DNA of 64,000 nt from Chthonomonas sp. Lineage in GTDB: Bacteria > Armatimonadota > Fimbriimonadia > Fimbriimonadales > Fimbriimonadaceae. Positions 1-8,244 of the stretch are shown here, piece by piece. The DNA lies in contig JAEURQ010000002.1 in NCBI GenBank assembly GCA_016788425.1, forward strand, positions 496,001 to 560,000. Reading direction: 5' to 3'. A program made the position numbers and the translations under genes. Below the pieces are notes generated by a model, which saw only the letters and a list, made by a program, of their open reading frames with translations, searched no databases and was not told the DNA's origin. Position 1 is the first letter of the stretch. Each line of letters starts with the position of its first letter.

Positions 1-651
1 GGCAAGAGCCGCGGTGGTCGCCAGCTTAGCGGCGGCGACATCGCTTTCCTTGCCGGTAAAGGTCTCGATCACCTTCACGTTGGGGTTGGCCGCAAGCGCG
101 CCAGCACGGAAGCCTTTGAACGTCGAGCGGATGCTCGGCACGTCGGGACCGCCGATCATGGCGACTTTGCCCGATTTCGTCATGCTGCCGGCCACATAGC
201 CCGCGATGTAGAAGCCTTGCTCTAAGTAGAACCGAAATGCGCCGGAATTCTTTGAAGATTTGCCGCCGCTGGAGGTGACAAACACGGTATCGGGAAAGTC
301 TTTGCTCACCTCGACCGCGGGCTCGTTGTATTCGTATCCGTGACCAATTACGAGGCTATAGCCCTCTTGACCAAATGCGCGAAGGTCGTCGCGAATCTTG
401 GTGCCGGTGGATTCTCGTTGCGTGATTTTCGCGCCGAGGTCGCCCTCAATCTGAATCAGGCCGTCGTTGGCCATTGCGTTCCAACCAGAGTCGCTCACGG
501 GACCGGGCGTCAGCAAGGCAACTTTGAACTCCTTGTCCGACTTAGCACCGCCGCCACCCGATGCCGCGGGCTGCTCTTCGGTCGGCTTGTTTCCGCAACC
601 TGCGATCGCGGCCAGAACAGAAAGGGCGATAAGTCCAAATCGAATGGTCAT
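1..651 (-). CDS. BMP family basic-membrane-type substrate-binding lipoprotein (3' end beyond window)
   Basis: The frame is open from the ATG at 651 to the window edge, giving 217 residues with the C-terminus missing. The N-terminus is a lipoprotein signal ending in AAIAGCG, followed by an Ala/Gly linker. The body (VALLTPGPVSDSGWN, then a DDLRAF and GYSLVIGHGYEY region) matches the PnrA/Med-like periplasmic binding fold that captures nucleosides or similar ligands for an ABC importer. The permease and ATPase genes are not in the window. A TAAAAC box lies 6 nt before the start. The family assignment is firm; the ligand is unknown. Confidence 0.8.
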   Translation of the reverse strand, partial: MTIRFGLIALSVLAAIAGCGNKPTEEQPAASGGGGAKSDKEFKVALLTPGPVSDSGWNAMANDGLIQIEGDLGAKITQRESTGTKIRDDLRAFGQEGYSLVIGHGYEYNEPAVEVSKDFPDTVFVTSSGGKSSKNSGAFRFYLEQGFYIAGYVAGSMTKSGKVAMIGGPDVPSIRSTFKGFRAGALAANPNVKVIETFTGKESDVAAAKLATTAALA

Positions 652-666
652 AGTCGAGTTTTACCC

Positions 667-1173
667 TTAGTCCCAGCTCAGGCGACTCTCATCGCGCCAC
701 AGTCCCCACACGTGGGATTCTTCCCATTCCTCAGAAATCTCGACGCCCGCGTTGCGGAGGGCCAGATGAATCAGCGCGAAGTGATATCCGTCGTGCCAAA
801 GCATGTGCTGAAGAAAATACAGCGGGTGATCGTACGCGCCACACACCGTGGCACCTTCGGCCAAAAGGCGCTTAGTGAGGCTGACCACCGCCGCCGCGCT
901 CGCGTCAAGGTTGGTGCGCATTTCGTCAAGCGAGTCGATGGGCACCCATTCTTCTTCGGAAACCTGGCGGTAGTTGCGGCCAAAGGAATCCAGCTCGGTG
1001 CTGCCCGTGCTGCTCAGCCAAAACCGGCGCGTATTTTGCAGGTGGGCAAGCTGCTCATCGAGCGGCATGCCGTCGGCGCTCGGCTTCACGTGGCGGTTTT
1101 CCGGCGTGATCAGACTCACAAGATTGTCGATCATTTTTTGGTTGCGCATGTAGGCGTCAAAGAGTTGGTCCAC
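667..1173 (-). CDS. DinB-family protein
   Basis: This 168-residue protein starts at a GTG at 1173. The helical HMLWHDGYHFALIHLAL segment near residues 125-142 carries the histidines that bind a metal in the DinB/YfiT-like four-helix bundle. Members of this family are putative metal-dependent enzymes, often thiol transferases, and the substrate cannot be read here. A TAAGTT box (1180-1185) ends 6 nt before the GTG. It faces the divergent ferredoxin gene across a 40-nt gap. Confidence 0.7.
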   Translation of the reverse strand: MDQLFDAYMRNQKMIDNLVSLITPENRHVKPSADGMPLDEQLAHLQNTRRFWLSSTGSTELDSFGRNYRQVSEEEWVPIDSLDEMRTNLDASAAAVVSLTKRLLAEGATVCGAYDHPLYFLQHMLWHDGYHFALIHLALRNAGVEISEEWEESHVWGLWRDESRLSWD

Positions 1174-1200
1174 AGTCGCAACTTACCCAACCCGCGCGGG

Positions 1201-1206
1201 TATAGT
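1201..1206 (+). promoter_or_regulatory. -10-like box TATAGT of the ferredoxin gene (predicted leaderless)
   Basis: TATAGT ends 7 nt before the ATG at 1214, so transcription would begin at or next to the start codon. No Shine-Dalgarno sequence fits between. The divergent DinB gene has its own TAAGTT box at 1180-1185 on the other strand. Confidence 0.55.
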
Positions 1207-1213
1207 CCCGGCC

Positions 1214-1537
1214 ATGGCAATGCACACCGTCACCGTTCCAGGAAAGGGCTCGTTTGAAGTTGAGGAAGGCACAAAGTTGGTCCTCGCGATTGAGCAAAAC
1301 GGCATCGACATTTCGCACCGTTGCGGGGGCAACGCGCGCTGCACCACGTGCCAAGTGCACTTCTCCTCGGAAGAACCTCCGATGGGCGAGGCCGAACTGA
1401 ATTGCCTGACGGAAGATGGCGACCTCGGCAAATACCGCCTGAGCTGCCAGATTCGGGTGGATCGCGACATGACGGTCGCGCCGCAGATGCTCGCCAGCGA
1501 CAAGGGTTGGGAGCCGGGACCGGAAATCGAACCCTAA
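1214..1537 (+). CDS. 2Fe-2S ferredoxin
   Basis: This 107-residue [2Fe-2S] ferredoxin carries one-electron equivalents in the cytoplasm. Cysteines C37, C43, C46 and C78 form the cluster site; the C-x5-C-x2-C spacing is that of adrenodoxin-like rather than plant-type ferredoxins. A second in-frame ATG lies two codons downstream (1220), but the upstream one sits 7 nt after the TATAGT box and is preferred. accB follows 18 nt later with its own box. The redox partner is not identifiable from neighbours. Confidence 0.88.
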   Translation: MAMHTVTVPGKGSFEVEEGTKLVLAIEQNGIDISHRCGGNARCTTCQVHFSSEEPPMGEAELNCLTEDGDLGKYRLSCQIRVDRDMTVAPQMLASDKGWEPGPEIEP

Positions 1538-1555
1538 GGGAGTACACTACACGGC

Positions 1556-2008
1556 ATGAGCGACTTCAAGGACAACGTCACCGAGCTGGCCCAACTGATG
1601 CAAGAGTTTGGGCTCGAAGAAGCGAAGCTCAGCGGCGAAGATTGGTCGGTCGAGCTCGCTCGCGAACCCAAAACGCGCGCGACCATGACGATGGGCGTCG
1701 CGCCCAGCCCCGCCACCGGCGAGGCTCCGGCGGCGAAGCCCAAAGAAAAACCAAAAGCATCCGCCGCGCCCAAGGGCGTGCCCGTCGCCAGCCCCATGAT
1801 GGGCATTTACTACTCGTCGCCAAGCCCCGGCTCGCCGGTGTTTGTCAAGGAAGGCGATACCGTCATCGCCGGACAAGTGGTCGGCCTTATCGAAGCGATG
1901 AAGGTGTTCAACGAAATTACGGCTGCCATGGCGGGCACCGTCACCAAGATCGCCGCCAAAAACGGCGACATGTTGCAGCCCGGCGAACCGATCCTGTTTA
2001 TTGGTTAA
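1556..2008 (+). CDS. accB: Biotin carboxyl carrier protein of acetyl-CoA carboxylase
   Basis: This 150-residue protein carries the biotin that shuttles carboxyl groups in acetyl-CoA carboxylase, the first step of fatty acid synthesis. It has an N-terminal helix typical of AccB, an Ala/Pro/Lys-rich linker (about residues 50-78) and a C-terminal biotinyl domain with the EAMKVFNEI motif, whose lysine is biotinylated. Length and order match the family. accC is not adjacent, which is unusual because accB-accC are often paired. TACACT (1543-1548) ends 7 nt before the ATG. Confidence 0.93.
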   Translation: MSDFKDNVTELAQLMQEFGLEEAKLSGEDWSVELAREPKTRATMTMGVAPSPATGEAPAAKPKEKPKASAAPKGVPVASPMMGIYYSSPSPGSPVFVKEGDTVIAGQVVGLIEAMKVFNEITAAMAGTVTKIAAKNGDMLQPGEPILFIG

Positions 2009-2033
2009 GGGTTCCGAGTAAACTCCGGTTTCC

Positions 2034-3650
2034 ATGACGAAACTGGTTCGCCTTTTTGTCGCGGCTTCGGCCGCCTCGCTCCTCCTTGTCGGCTGTGGTA
2101 AGTCCGAAAGTGGCGGCGGATTCTCCAAGCTCAGCAATCAGGGCAAGGAAAACACGTTCCGCTACACCATCGTGACCAGCCCCACGACGCTGGACCCGCA
2201 CCGTGTGGAAGATGGCGACACCATCGACATGCTCAGCCAGGTCTATGAAGGTCTGGTCGCGTGGAGTCCCAAGTCCGAAGTCGAACCCGCGATCGCCGAA
2301 AGTTGGGAGATTAAGGACGGTGGCACGACCTACGTGTTCAAGATTCGCGAAGGCGTGAAGTTCCACGATGGTAAGGCGCTCACCGCTGAGGACTGCAAGT
2401 GGTCACTGGAGCGTGCTTGCAACCCCAAGCTTGCCTCGCCGGTCGCCGTTACCTACCTTGACGCCATTGTCGGCGTTCGCGAAAAGTTTGCCGGAACCGC
2501 GCCGGATATCAAGGGCGTCACCGTCACCGGCCCCTTCGAACTCACCGTCAAGATTGACAAGCCTCGCCCCTACTTCCTGGCGAAGCTCACCTACCTCACC
2601 AGCGCCGTACTGCCCAAGGACAGCGTCGCGGTGGATAAGGAAATCGCCGGTCCGTTTGACATGATCGGCACCGGCCCGTTCAAAATGGCCAGCTACGTAC
2701 CAGATTCTCTGGTCAAGCAAGTCGCATTCAAGGACTACTGGGGCGGCGAACCCAAGCTCCTTGAGATCGAGCGCCCGGTCGTCAAAGACGCCGAAGCCCG
2801 CCTCAATAAGTACCGCAGCGGCGAAGTGGACTTGGTCCAACTCGAGCGACAACAGATCGATCCGTTCCTCAAGGACCCCAAGTACAAGGATCACGTCAAG
2901 TATTTCGATCGCCCCGCCATTTGGTATGTGGGCTTCTCGCCGAAGGGCTATAAGCCGTTCGCCGACGTGCGCGTCCGCCGCGCCTTCGCCATGGCCATCA
3001 ACCGCGACGTCATCGTGAACGAACTGCTCGGCGGCGTCAACAAGATCGCGACTGGCATTCTGCCACCAGGCGTGGCTGGTGCCCGCGAAACCGTGCCCGG
3101 GATTACGTACAATCCCGCCGAAGCCAAGAGCCTCCTCGCGTCGGCTGGTTTTGCCGATGGCAAGGGTCTGCCGCCGCTGGAATTCAACTTCCGCGATAAC
3201 CGACCCGACATCAAATCCGCCGCCGTCCGTATCGCCGAAGACCTTAAAACCAACCTCGGGGTGAGCGTCAACATCCGCAGCATGGAGTGGGGTGCCTACC
3301 TCGAAAAGCGCAATCGCGGCGAGTTGCAACTGTTCCACATGCGCTGGGGTGCCGACTATCTCGACCCGGAAAACTTCCTGAGCTTGCTCCTGACCACCAA
3401 TGGCGCGGAAAACAAGATCGGCTATTCGAACCCGAAAGTTGACACGCTGTGCGCGCAAGCCGACGTGATGGACAACGGTCCGGATCGCTGGTCGCTGTAC
3501 GCCCAGGCCGAGGATTTGATCCTGCAAGATGCGCCGTGGTTGCCGCTCTACTTCCAGCGCGACGCGGAACTCATTAATCCCCGCGTGACCGGGCTGCGCG
3601 AGTCGCTGTTTGGTCACCTCCCGCACACCACCGTCGAGCTGAAGAACTAG
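2034..3650 (+). CDS. Oligopeptide/dipeptide-type ABC substrate-binding lipoprotein
   Basis: This 538-residue family 5 solute-binding protein (OppA/DppA type) has a lipoprotein signal peptide with lipobox LLVGC near residue 20. Family features include the TSPTTLDPHRVEDGDT entry motif, DGKALTAEDCKWSLER, and the FADVRVRRAFAMAINRD segment. It captures peptides or similar solutes outside the inner membrane. The AraC-type regulator follows after one base, suggesting the regulator controls or senses this system. No permease genes are nearby; an Opp/Dpp-type ATPase stands alone at 10571. TAAACT ends 9 nt before the ATG. Confidence 0.88.
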   Translation: MTKLVRLFVAASAASLLLVGCGKSESGGGFSKLSNQGKENTFRYTIVTSPTTLDPHRVEDGDTIDMLSQVYEGLVAWSPKSEVEPAIAESWEIKDGGTTYVFKIREGVKFHDGKALTAEDCKWSLERACNPKLASPVAVTYLDAIVGVREKFAGTAPDIKGVTVTGPFELTVKIDKPRPYFLAKLTYLTSAVLPKDSVAVDKEIAGPFDMIGTGPFKMASYVPDSLVKQVAFKDYWGGEPKLLEIERPVVKDAEARLNKYRSGEVDLVQLERQQIDPFLKDPKYKDHVKYFDRPAIWYVGFSPKGYKPFADVRVRRAFAMAINRDVIVNELLGGVNKIATGILPPGVAGARETVPGITYNPAEAKSLLASAGFADGKGLPPLEFNFRDNRPDIKSAAVRIAEDLKTNLGVSVNIRSMEWGAYLEKRNRGELQLFHMRWGADYLDPENFLSLLLTTNGAENKIGYSNPKVDTLCAQADVMDNGPDRWSLYAQAEDLILQDAPWLPLYFQRDAELINPRVTGLRESLFGHLPHTTVELKN

Positions 3651-3651
3651 C

Positions 3652-4779
3652 TTGAAGGAACTCGTCGTCACCCTGAGTCTCGATCGTCCGGCCGATGGCC
3701 CGGTCTGGACTCAGGGGGGTCCGCGCGGCCAGCTTTGCCCGAGTCGCGAACCGGCCTGGCGCGGCGAAGGCGTGTTGCGGGCCAAGCTGCCCGTTACGGG
3801 CGGAAAACTCGACTCGCTCTGGCTCAATTTTGCGGTTCCCGAACCGCATGGCCGCGAGGCCACGCTGTTTGAGGTCGCGGTTTTCCGGAGCGGTCAACGC
3901 GTGTTCCGCAAATCCATTCGCACCACGCACCTGCGCGTCGCGGGAAGCAGCGGCGACGGCATCGCGCAACACGCGGTCGGATGCGTGGCCATGGCGAATT
4001 CGCCGCACTGGCCCGTGCACGATTTGAACCTGCAGGTGGGCCGCGTGGAGGGCGCTGACGAAATTCACATTACGCCCCGCTGCCCGTTGCTGGTCTTTGA
4101 CCTTTACGCCGAACTCCGCAGCGAAGTGGGCTGTCCGTTCCACTCGCATTCGGCGGGCGTTTCGCTGGCCGAACTCGGTTCGGTCATTCGCATCGGCGAT
4201 CGCCGCCGCTTCGACGAAGCTCTCGCGCAACTCCGTCGCTCGCTATCACAATCCGCCGATCTCGATGAGGCGCGCGGGCTCGCCCTGACGTTTCTGGCGG
4301 TCATCGCCGCCGCTCTCCTGGAGCTTGGCGCACCGCGGAGCCTGCACCGCCACCAGCTTGACATGGCCCGGCAACTCGACGGCCTGACCAGCCTTGAAGC
4401 GGTGATTACCCTTACGAGCGACGAAGCGACCAAGCTGCTCGCCGAGGTGGTGCCGGTGGAACTCGACGACACGCCGCCGCAGATTGCCGCCGCGCTGGAG
4501 TTTCTGGATCGCCAGTTCGCGCAGCCCCTCAACGATTCCGATGTCGCCGACCAAGTCGGCCTGAGCACGTCGCACTTCCGCTACCTGTTCCGGCAGGCGA
4601 CCGGCGAGCCGTTCCAAAAGTACTTGTTGCGGCTGCGCTTGGAAAAAGCTCGGCTGCTGCTGCAAGACCACAACCTCACGGTCAGCGAAGTCACCCACAT
4701 GGTCGGCTTTGTCAGCGCCGCTCACTTCACGCGCTCGTTTTCGCGCCGGTTTGGATACTCGCCGTCGCAGGTGCGCTAA
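3652..4779 (+). CDS. AraC-family transcriptional regulator
   Basis: The protein has 375 residues with a TTG start one base after the stop of the binding-protein gene, so it is probably translationally coupled. The C-terminal ~85 residues hold the double helix-turn-helix of the AraC/XylS family (DSDVADQVGLSTSHFRYLFRQ, then VSEVTHMVGFVSAAHFTRSF and the FGYSPSQVR end). The ~260-residue N-terminal part is not a sensor domain I recognise. Coupling to the transporter gene suggests a regulator of uptake or catabolism of the same ligand. The start is less sure than the domain call. Confidence 0.82.
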   Translation: MKELVVTLSLDRPADGPVWTQGGPRGQLCPSREPAWRGEGVLRAKLPVTGGKLDSLWLNFAVPEPHGREATLFEVAVFRSGQRVFRKSIRTTHLRVAGSSGDGIAQHAVGCVAMANSPHWPVHDLNLQVGRVEGADEIHITPRCPLLVFDLYAELRSEVGCPFHSHSAGVSLAELGSVIRIGDRRRFDEALAQLRRSLSQSADLDEARGLALTFLAVIAAALLELGAPRSLHRHQLDMARQLDGLTSLEAVITLTSDEATKLLAEVVPVELDDTPPQIAAALEFLDRQFAQPLNDSDVADQVGLSTSHFRYLFRQATGEPFQKYLLRLRLEKARLLLQDHNLTVSEVTHMVGFVSAAHFTRSFSRRFGYSPSQVR

Positions 4780-4860
4780 CCCTCAAGATTCGCCGCAACC
4801 AGGCCAAAACCTAAAGTAAGACTGGTAATCCGTGCAGGGTTGCCGACCGCAGGAAATGGA

Positions 4861-5061
4861 ATGATCGCAGTAATGATCGTCGGACTCGTAATAGGCGGAT
4901 ACTTGCTCGCAGCAGGGGGATTTTATGCATTCATGAATCTCTCGGCGCAGCCAGAGCCGGAGTATGAGGCCCTGTTCTCAACGGGTCCGGTTCAGTTTCG
5001 TGTCGTCGATGGCGGTCTTGGCAGCGAACAGGGCGACGCCGAGATCAAGCGCGCAGCGTAG
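4861..5061 (+). CDS. Small single-span membrane protein, function unknown
   Basis: A possible 66-residue protein starts at the ATG at 4861, with AGGA at 4851-4854 as ribosome-binding site. Residues 2-27 form one hydrophobic helix (MIAVMIVGLVIGGYLLAAGG) followed by a short polar tail. Its 3' end overlaps the end of the convergent lemA-like gene by 17 nt. It resembles no family I know, and short length makes the call uncertain. Confidence 0.4.
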   Translation: MIAVMIVGLVIGGYLLAAGGFYAFMNLSAQPEPEYEALFSTGPVQFRVVDGGLGSEQGDAEIKRAA

Positions 5062-5587
5062 GCATCGCGCGGCTGGGTTCAGCGTCGAAGAGTTCGGCGC
5101 GACTGACCTTTGCCAGTTTCCCCACCCAGCGGGAGGGGAACATGTCCAACTTCGTATTTAAAGCCGTCACTCGGTCGTTGTAGAACTGCTGCGTGAAGGC
5201 GACTTTGTCCTCGGCTCGACCGATTTGTCGGACGAGACTGTCGGCGATTTCCGGCGCGTTCGGATAGTCCTCCACAATTGTCAAAAATCGCGTGAGAGCC
5301 TCGCGCATGGCTAGGTTTGCCTCGGCGCACGGCCCCACGCCGTTGCATTCGGCGAGCCGCTGACGAGCTTGCAGAATCTCGCCGACCATTTCGCGCTGAT
5401 GCTCCGCATGGAGGGCGTCGAGTTCTAAAAGTTGGTCCACCAAACGGTCGCGCGTGGACAGTTGAATCTCCACTTGCTGCCACGCGTTGGTCACTCGGTG
5501 CCGCATCTGGACGAAGCGATTGAAGGTGAGCACCGCATAAAGGGCAATCACCGCGAGCAAGATCAGTCCGACCAGTCGCGCGTCCAA
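5045..5587 (-). CDS. LemA-family membrane protein
   Basis: This 180-residue protein has an N-terminal membrane helix (about residues 5-22), then the LemA-type helical domain: FNRFVQMRHRVTNAWQQVEIQLSTRDRLVDQL is replaced here by a close variant of the usual 'YNxLVxLRxxVxxAWAxIDVQLKRRxDLIPNL' pattern, and QQFYNDRVTALNTKLDMFPS is the diagnostic C-terminal signature. LemA proteins are envelope proteins of poorly known role. It begins with TTG 10 nt after the stop of the upstream lipoprotein gene, so the two probably form one leftward unit. Confidence 0.85.
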   Translation of the reverse strand: MDARLVGLILLAVIALYAVLTFNRFVQMRHRVTNAWQQVEIQLSTRDRLVDQLLELDALHAEHQREMVGEILQARQRLAECNGVGPCAEANLAMREALTRFLTIVEDYPNAPEIADSLVRQIGRAEDKVAFTQQFYNDRVTALNTKLDMFPSRWVGKLAKVSRAELFDAEPSRAMPTLRA

Positions 5588-5597
5588 GATAACGTCC

Positions 5598-6011
5598 TTA
5601 CGTGCCGTCGGCGGGCACGGTTTCAGAGATTCTCCGGATCGCGATCCACTCTTTGTAGACTTGCACTCGCCCTTGCTTGTAGTCGAGCTTCACTTCGAAC
5701 ACGTCTTTTGCCGGCAACGGCTTGCCAAGCACCTGGGTTAGGCGGACTGTGATCGGCGAATCTCCGCGCCAGATGCCAGTGTAGGGCATGGACATGAGCA
5801 CGACGACCGCCGAGCCGTCGGGTTTTAGGTCCACGCGTACTCGTTCCAAACTCTTGACGATGTCGGGCGGGGTACCCGGCTTGGCCACGCCTTTGAGCGT
5901 GGCCTCCCAACGGCCAAGAAACTCAGCCGGATTCCCGGTGGGACCGCAAGCCCAGGTACCCGCCATAATAAGGGGGATGAGCGCAATTGCGGTTGATGTG
6001 TATCGGTCCAT
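5598..6011 (-). CDS. Small exported (putative lipo-) protein, function unknown
   Basis: A 137-residue product from the ATG at 6011. It has a hydrophobic signal segment (TAIALIPLIMAG) ending in TWACGPT; the cysteine suggests a lipoprotein, though the tryptophan at -2 makes the lipobox atypical. The mature part (GRWEATLKG, then VDLKPDGSAVVVLM) looks like a small beta-rich lipocalin-like domain. Its first 35 nt overlap the first 35 nt of purL on the opposite strand, so the two divergent genes share their 5' ends. No specific function can be assigned. Confidence 0.55.
   Translation of the reverse strand: MDRYTSTAIALIPLIMAGTWACGPTGNPAEFLGRWEATLKGVAKPGTPPDIVKSLERVRVDLKPDGSAVVVLMSMPYTGIWRGDSPITVRLTQVLGKPLPAKDVFEVKLDYKQGRVQVYKEWIAIRRISETVPADGT
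5964..5969 (+). promoter_or_regulatory. -10-like box CATAAT of purL
   Basis: CATAAT ends 7 nt before the purL ATG at 5977. The intervening AAGGGGG abuts the ATG directly and is too close to act as a Shine-Dalgarno site, which supports a leaderless start. Confidence 0.45.
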
Positions 6012-8235
6012 GGGCCTGAATGACTTCGAGTTTAGCCGCATTTGTGAGCTTTTGGAGCGTGAACCGAGCTACACCGAACTCGGCATGTTCGCCGTAATGT
6101 GGAGCGAGCACTGCGGCTACAAGTACTCGCGCCCGGTGCTCAACTATTTTAAGAAATACAAGGAGGCGATGGAAGGCGATGGCCTGGAAAACGCCGGCGT
6201 GGTACCCCTCGGCGATGGCTGGGGCGTGACCATGAAGATTGAGAGTCACAACCACCCGTCCGCGGTGGAGCCTTACCAGGGAGCGGCCACCGGGGTCGGC
6301 GGCATCATCCGCGACATTTTCACAATGGGCGCGCGCCCCATTGCCAGCCTCAACAGCCTGCGCTTCGGCCCGATTCACGACGGCGGCGCCGACCCTGAGG
6401 TCGTCAAGCGCAATCGCTATCTGTTCTCTCGCGTGGTCGCAGGCATCGGCGGCTACGGCAACTGCGTGGGGGTGCCTACCGTCGGCGGGGAAGTTTCCTT
6501 CCACCCGCGCTACAGCGGCAACCCGCTGGTCAACGCGATGAGCGTCGGCATGGTCCGCATGGACGAGATCGCGACGGCGGGTGCGGGTGGTCCCGGCAAC
6601 CCGGTGATCTACATGGGTTCGGCCACAGGACGCGATGGCATTCACGGCGCGACCTTTGCCAGCGATGCCTTGGGCGAGGACAACGAAGACAAGCGTCCGA
6701 ACGTCCAAATCGGCGATCCCTTTGCCGAAAAGCTCCTCATTGAAGCCACCCTTGAAGCGCTGCGAACCGGCGCGGTTCACTCGATTCAGGATATGGGCGC
6801 GGCGGGCCTCACCTGCAGCACCATCGAAATGTCCAGCAAGGGCGGCGTCGGCATGACCATCAATCTCGACATGGTGCCCGCCCGCGAAAACGACATGAGT
6901 GGCTACGAACTGATGCTCAGCGAGAGTCAAGAGCGCATGCTGGCGGTCGCGCATCGGGGCCGCGAACAAGAGGTTCTCGACGTATTTCGCAAGTGGGGCA
7001 TCCACGCGGTGGTCATCGGGGAAGTCACGGCCAACCCGGTTGTGACGATCCGCCGTCACGGCGAGGTAATCGCCGAGGTGAACCCGAAGCTACTCACCGA
7101 TTTCTGCCCGACCTACACCTCGCCGAGCGCGGTGCCGGACTACTTCCGCGAAGCAACCAGTTTTGACATCGGGACGATTCCGGTGGCCGATCTTGCCGCT
7201 TCGCTGAAAGCCCTCATGGGCAGCGCGAACCTCAGTAGTCGCCGATGGGTGTATCAACAGTACGACCAAGAAGTGCAAACCCAAACCGCATTCGGCCCGA
7301 GCGAGGCCGATGGCGCGGTCTTGGCTCCGCGCGGAACCGAGCGCGGCCTCAGCTTCTCGGTGGATGGCAACGGACGCTGGGTGTATCTAGACCCCTATGT
7401 GGGCGGACAATTAGCGGTGTGCGAGGCCGCGCGCAACGTCGCCTGCACTGGTGCCCTCCCGACCGCGGTGACGGACGGCCTCAACTACGGCAACCCGCAA
7501 CAGCCCCATATTTACTGGCAGTTCGACGAAAGCGTGCGCGGGATTGCCGATGCGGCGGAGGCGTTGGGCACACCGGTCATCAGCGGCAACGTGAGCTTTT
7601 ACAACGAAAGCGACCTTGGCGAAGTGCTGCCAACCCCGCTGATTGGCATGCTGGGCGTCATAAAGTGCGCATCGAACCGCAAACCAAGTAAGGTCACGGG
7701 GAAGAATAGCGTCGCATTGCTACTATACTATTCCCGGGAAATTGCACCTCAGCAAGGTTTGGGGGCGTCGAGTTACCTCGCCGAAGTTCATGGCGTGGAG
7801 AACGGGCGACCACTTTCACCAGACTTGCCAAAGGAGCGTGACCTCTGCAACTTCTTGGTTGCGGCTGCCGAGCAGAACCTGTTCGAAGCCGCCCACGATT
7901 GTAGTGAAGGGGGACTGGTGTTCGCGCTAGCCGAACTCTGCGTGCTGAGTCACTGCGGAGCCAAGGCAACCACGGACATCGCCGCCATGAATGGATTAGA
8001 GCGGGCCGATGCGCGCTGGTTTGGGGAGTTCCCCGGCCAGGTAGTAGTGGCCGCTTCTGAACAGAATGTTGACGCGATATTGAAGTTAGCGTCGTCTTTC
8101 GGTTTGGAAGTTGATCGGTTTGGCACCTTCACCGGTGACAACGACGCGCTTGATGTGGACAATATTCACCTGAAGTTGGGCGAATTGTCTGAGCTTTATG
8201 AGGGGTGTATTCCCTCGGTCATGTCGGGCAAATAG
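5977..8235 (+). CDS. purL: Phosphoribosylformylglycinamidine synthase subunit PurL
   Basis: This 752-residue enzyme makes FGAM from FGAR, ATP and ammonia in de novo purine synthesis; it is the small (glutaminase-free) type that needs PurS and PurQ. The start MSAIAVDVYRSMG aligns with the family's N-terminus, which rules out the longer upstream open frame. Seen motifs: TELGMFAVMWSEHCGYK, the ESHNHPSAVEPYQGAATGVGG active-site loop, and the second half's GNVSFYNE and AHDCSEGGL. purQ and purS are not in the window. The 5' end overlaps a divergent small gene. Confidence 0.95.
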   Translation: MSAIAVDVYRSMGLNDFEFSRICELLEREPSYTELGMFAVMWSEHCGYKYSRPVLNYFKKYKEAMEGDGLENAGVVPLGDGWGVTMKIESHNHPSAVEPYQGAATGVGGIIRDIFTMGARPIASLNSLRFGPIHDGGADPEVVKRNRYLFSRVVAGIGGYGNCVGVPTVGGEVSFHPRYSGNPLVNAMSVGMVRMDEIATAGAGGPGNPVIYMGSATGRDGIHGATFASDALGEDNEDKRPNVQIGDPFAEKLLIEATLEALRTGAVHSIQDMGAAGLTCSTIEMSSKGGVGMTINLDMVPARENDMSGYELMLSESQERMLAVAHRGREQEVLDVFRKWGIHAVVIGEVTANPVVTIRRHGEVIAEVNPKLLTDFCPTYTSPSAVPDYFREATSFDIGTIPVADLAASLKALMGSANLSSRRWVYQQYDQEVQTQTAFGPSEADGAVLAPRGTERGLSFSVDGNGRWVYLDPYVGGQLAVCEAARNVACTGALPTAVTDGLNYGNPQQPHIYWQFDESVRGIADAAEALGTPVISGNVSFYNESDLGEVLPTPLIGMLGVIKCASNRKPSKVTGKNSVALLLYYSREIAPQQGLGASSYLAEVHGVENGRPLSPDLPKERDLCNFLVAAAEQNLFEAAHDCSEGGLVFALAELCVLSHCGAKATTDIAAMNGLERADARWFGEFPGQVVVAASEQNVDAILKLASSFGLEVDRFGTFTGDNDALDVDNIHLKLGELSELYEGCIPSVMSGK

Positions 8236-8244
8236 AGTAATCAT

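Noticed and set aside
7681-8235. Apparent GC drop at the end of purL, possible mosaic gene
   Set aside because: Counting line by line gives 47% in some lines but 60-67% in others, so there is no steady block, and the protein matches PurL to the end.
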